From Hyphomicrobiales bacterium (GTDB lineage Bacteria > Pseudomonadota > Alphaproteobacteria > Rhizobiales > Aestuariivirgaceae), in contig PLXI01000254.1 in the NCBI GenBank assembly GCA_003151375.1, forward strand, positions 515 through 9,349: DNA of 8,835 bases, read 5' to 3'. Position numbers and translations under genes: made by a program. A model generated the notes under the pieces. That model was not told where the DNA came from. It made no database searches and worked only from the letters and a program-made list of their open reading frames with translations. This document shows, piece after piece, positions 6,807 through 8,835 of the stretch (position 1 is the stretch's first letter; each line of letters starts with the position of its first letter).

Positions 6807-8835
6807 CGGTATGCGCCCAAGTAAATGTTACCGTTGCGCCGGGTGCCAGAGTTGACCAAATGCCGTTGTTGGCGGTTGTGTCTGGCGACGCACCGGCACC
6901 CAATGGGCCTGGGATGGTCAGGGTTTCATTGGTTATGCCGCCAGCGCCCAGCGGTACTGTCACAGCAGGCGAGCCATGCAAATCTGTTGGGCTGATATTT
7001 GTCATGGTCACATTGCCCGTATTGGAAATGACATAGGTGTAAGTTACGATCTGACCAACAACCACAGGTGTTGGCGCCGCGGCATAAGTTTTGGTGATCG
7101 TAAGCAGTGGCGTTGCCGTACCATTATTGGTTACAACGCAGCTTATGGAATCACCGGCTTGGGCGGTGAAGTTGATCGGCACTGTGGTGATGCCTGAGAC
7201 ATTTGTGCCAACCGGATTGGAATTCGTGCAGGACACAGTTTTCAAATAAGCGGTGATTGAGGATGATGAGCCAGCCGCCATCGCTTCATTCAAGGTATAG
7301 GCCGCGGCCGCGGTCCCTGTGAAACTCAGAGGGGTTGAAGTAATAGCAGAGACTGTGCCCGTGGTCGTCTTGGCTGCGGGCGCGCCTGTGCCAGTTGCTG
7401 TTAATGAGAACTGGTCTGCAGCATTTAGACGCGGTGATGATAATGCGGCTTGTAAGCTGATTGCTGGGGCTTTGCCAGCATTGGTGAAGGTGCAAGTGAT
7501 TTGTGCGGCAGGCAACACATTTGCAGCAGCAACGGTGATGGCAGAACCCGCCACCATGCCGAAGCTACCCACATTTCCAGTGACAGCCGAATTGGCATCC
7601 GTGCAAGTTGCACTGGTGAATGTGAAAGTTGAACTGACGGTCTCAGTGATTTGCACAGCAGTGCTATAGGCTGTCACCGTATTGGCCACTGGTGCAACTG
7701 GTGCAGCGGTGCCAACCGTTGCCGTGGTGATCGCAGCTGGCGTGGTTGCAAGATTTGTAACTGCGAAAGTGAATGGGCCGCCGATGCCGCCCGTGGTGAT
7801 TTTTTGTACCGCAACCGTTGCCGGTTTAGCCGCATTGGTGAAGGCGCAAGTGATCTGGCTGGCAGACAAAACATTGGCAGCAGGTATGGTAAGTACGTTG
7901 CCGCTCAAGGAGCCGAAACTGGCGGGATTGCCCGTGTTGCTGGCATTGGCATCGCTGCAGGTTGCTGATGTGGGCGTGAAGCTTCCGTTGGCAGTTTCAG
8001 TAAGCTGAACATTAGTATTGGCGGCGGTAACGGCAATTGCGGTTGGCGCGGCAGGTGTCGGTGTACTGACAGCCGCAGTGGTGATGGCAGGTGGCACTGA
8101 GGCTAGGTTGGTGGCGGTGAAATTGAAGGTTCCAACGGCAAAACCAGTGGTAATTTTTTGGATGGCCACAGTGGGTGTAATTACAGCGTTGGTAAATTTA
8201 CAGGTGATTTGTGCTGCGGGCAAAACATTTGCTGCGGGTATGGTAATGAGCAGACCACTCAGAGTGCCGAAACTGGCGGGATTGCCAGTGACGGCCGAGT
8301 TGGCATCAGTGCAAGTAGCTGTAGTGAAGGTATATGCGGGATTGCTGCCTTCGGAGATTTGCACAACACTGTTTAAATTTGTAACCGCACTGGCAACGGG
8401 AGCAACTGGTGCAGCCGTGGCAGCGGCAGTTGTGGTGATTGAAGCCGGGGCAGCAGCCAGGTTGTTCACCGCGAAAGTGAAGGGCCCGCCGAAACCGCCA
8501 GTGGTGATCTTCTGCACAGCGACTGTTGCGGCATTTGCAGCATTGGTGAAGGTGCAGGTGATTTTTGCAGCGGGCAGGACATTGGCTGCAGGAATGGTCA
8601 GGACCCGTCCAGCCAACGTGCCGAAGCTGGCGGGATTTCCGGTGATGGAGGCATTGGCATCAGCGCAGGTCGCTGTTGTAATCGTGTAGCTGGCACTTGC
8701 TGCTTCCGTGAGTGTCACAGCTGTGCTGGCCGTTGTCACCGAGATGGCAGTTGGTGCCACAGGCGCAGCAGTGCCAACCGCTGTCGTGGTGATGCCCGCA
8801 GGTGCCGAAGAAAGATTTGTGGCTGTGAAAGTGAA
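6778..8835 (-). CDS. Repeat protein with SpaA/Cna_B-like and DUF11-like domains, 5' end outside window, 3' end probably truncated
   Basis: The frame is open from the right edge to TAA 6780-6778 (685 residues visible). The signal peptide and true start lie outside. The protein is rich in Thr, Ala, Val and Asn and has no membrane segment, as expected for an extracellular beta-sandwich protein. Four repeats of exactly 118 residues (first one partial) run from the edge to about 7465. Each starts TVAVQKITTG and ends ITCxFTNA, with SATCxDANS and PASFGxLSG in between. A fifth, degenerate repeat (7123-7464) and a DUF11-like domain (6781-7110, LLTITKTYAAAP, VTYTYVISNTGNVTMTNI) follow. The DUF11 domain stops at TVTQAEIDHG, where family members continue into a final strand, so the C-terminus seems lost. 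Its role is probably adhesion or surface structure. The secretion route is not visible. GTG 8760 is not the start, since the repeat continues upstream of it. Confidence 0.85.
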   Translation of the reverse strand, partial: FTFTATNLSSAPAGITTTAVGTAAPVAPTAISVTTASTAVTLTEAASASYTITTATCADANASITGNPASFGTLAGRVLTIPAANVLPAAKITCTFTNAANAATVAVQKITTGGFGGPFTFAVNNLAAAPASITTTAAATAAPVAPVASAVTNLNSVVQISEGSNPAYTFTTATCTDANSAVTGNPASFGTLSGLLITIPAANVLPAAQITCKFTNAVITPTVAIQKITTGFAVGTFNFTATNLASVPPAITTAAVSTPTPAAPTAIAVTAANTNVQLTETANGSFTPTSATCSDANASNTGNPASFGSLSGNVLTIPAANVLSASQITCAFTNAAKPATVAVQKITTGGIGGPFTFAVTNLATTPAAITTATVGTAAPVAPVANTVTAYSTAVQITETVSSTFTFTSATCTDANSAVTGNVGSFGMVAGSAITVAAANVLPAAQITCTFTNAGKAPAISLQAALSSPRLNAADQFSLTATGTGAPAAKTTTGTVSAITSTPLSFTGTAAAAYTLNEAMAAGSSSSITAYLKTVSCTNSNPVGTNVSGITTVPINFTAQAGDSISCVVTNNGTATPLLTITKTYAAAPTPVVVGQIVTYTYVISNTGNVTMTNISPTDLHGSPAVTVPLGAGGITNETLTIPGPLGAGASPDTTANNGIWSTLAPGATVTFTWAHTVTQAEIDHG
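6781..7110 (-). other. DUF11/DUF7507-like domain, incomplete at its C-terminus
   Basis: About 110 residues resemble the conserved repeat domain of bacterial surface proteins: LLTITKTY, VVVGQIVTYTYVISNTGNV, TNISPTDLHG, STLAPGATVTFTWAHTVTQAEID. In typical members the sequence after TQADID runs on into an N-T-A-rich final strand. Here a stop codon comes two residues later. Confidence 0.65.
7123..7464 (-). repeat. Degenerate fifth repeat unit of the surface protein
   Basis: The unit starts in the same register (AISLQAAL in place of TVAVQKIT) and keeps a Glu in YTLNEA and the closing ISCVVTNN. Its length is about 114 residues, its Cys pair is 30 rather than 37 residues apart, and Ala replaces the Lys found in units 2-4. 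Confidence 0.6.
7465..7818 (-). repeat. 118-residue repeat unit 4
   Basis: A 354-bp coding unit starting TVAVQKITTGGIGGPFTFAV. By hand alignment it is identical to unit 2 at 81 of 118 residues without gaps, so the copies are old rather than recent. Lys, Glu (ITETVSS) and Asn (CTFTNA) are all present, and so is the Cys pair. Confidence 0.9.
7819..8172 (-). repeat. 118-residue repeat unit 3
   Basis: A 354-bp coding unit starting TVAIQKITTGFAVGTFNFTA and ending CAFTNAAKPA. It is the most divergent of the full units at its start (GFAVGT for GGFGGP) but has the same length and the same Lys, Glu, Asn and Cys positions. Confidence 0.9.
8173..8526 (-). repeat. 118-residue repeat unit 2
   Basis: A 354-bp coding unit starting TVAVQKITTGGFGGPFTFAV and ending CKFTNAVITP. 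The Glu position reads ISEGSNPAY instead of the TE(T/A) of the others. Confidence 0.9.
8527..8835 (-). repeat. 118-residue repeat unit 1, cut by the right edge
   Basis: The last 103 residues of a unit are visible, from FTFTATNLSSAP to CTFTNAANAA. The Phe of FTFTATNL sits exactly 118 residues before the matching Phe of unit 2, showing that the array continues past the window. Confidence 0.85.

Noticed and set aside
8018..8689. Long + strand open frame (223 codons) opposite the repeat gene
   Set aside because: It is antisense to the periodic repeat coding sequence. Its openness follows from the biased Ala/Thr/Val codons, and it repeats with the same 354-bp period. No family resemblance or ribosome site supports it.
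6778..8760. GTG at 8760 as the start of the repeat protein
   Set aside because: The frame stays open to the window edge and encodes 25 more residues that fit the repeat exactly (FTFTATNLSSAP), so the GTG is an internal valine.
7465..8835. CRISPR array or tandem DNA repeat element
   Set aside because: The 354-bp period is in-frame coding repeats with diverged copies, with no short identical repeats or unique spacers.

Overview
The window looks like a chromosomal segment from an alphaproteobacterium of moderate GC content. Family resemblance suggests Hyphomicrobiales or a relative, but the order is a guess. The evidence is a nucleoside diphosphate kinase of alphaproteobacterial character, a BisC-like molybdopterin oxidoreductase, compact gene spacing and Shine-Dalgarno sites of GAGG/AGGA type. 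No rRNA, tRNA, insertion sequence, phage gene or CRISPR array is visible, and no stretch over 300 bases lacks a gene.

Left part (1-3952, all on the + strand): the 3' end of a molybdopterin oxidoreductase, a 14-helix DHA2-type drug efflux transporter, ndk, and a small TMEM175-type (DUF1211) potassium channel. A perfect 12-bp palindrome lies in the short gap before the efflux gene and is a candidate operator. A clear intrinsic terminator separates ndk from the channel gene.

Middle part (3949-6806): an EamA/DMT transporter and a SpoU/TrmH-type RNA 2'-O-methyltransferase form a minus-strand pair joined by an ATGA stop/start overlap. A second MFS transporter is transcribed away from them across a gap of 30 to 54 nt, depending on which methyltransferase start is used. 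Four of the eight genes encode multi-pass membrane proteins that are transporters or channels. They belong to different families and show no evident common pathway.

Right part (6778-8835, minus strand): the 3' part of a large gene for an extracellular-type beta-sandwich repeat protein. It has four 118-residue repeats in exact register (one cut by the window edge), a fifth degenerate repeat, and a DUF11-like domain that stops early. Each visible repeat keeps Lys, Glu and Asn positions resembling the isopeptide-forming triad of SpaA/Cna_B domains, plus a Cys pair at fixed spacing. The gene ends inside its last domain and overlaps the convergent MFS gene by 29 bp, which suggests a rearrangement or deletion junction, or an assembly join. 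This repeat protein and its broken 3' end are the most unusual content of the window. The rest reads as ordinary chromosome.
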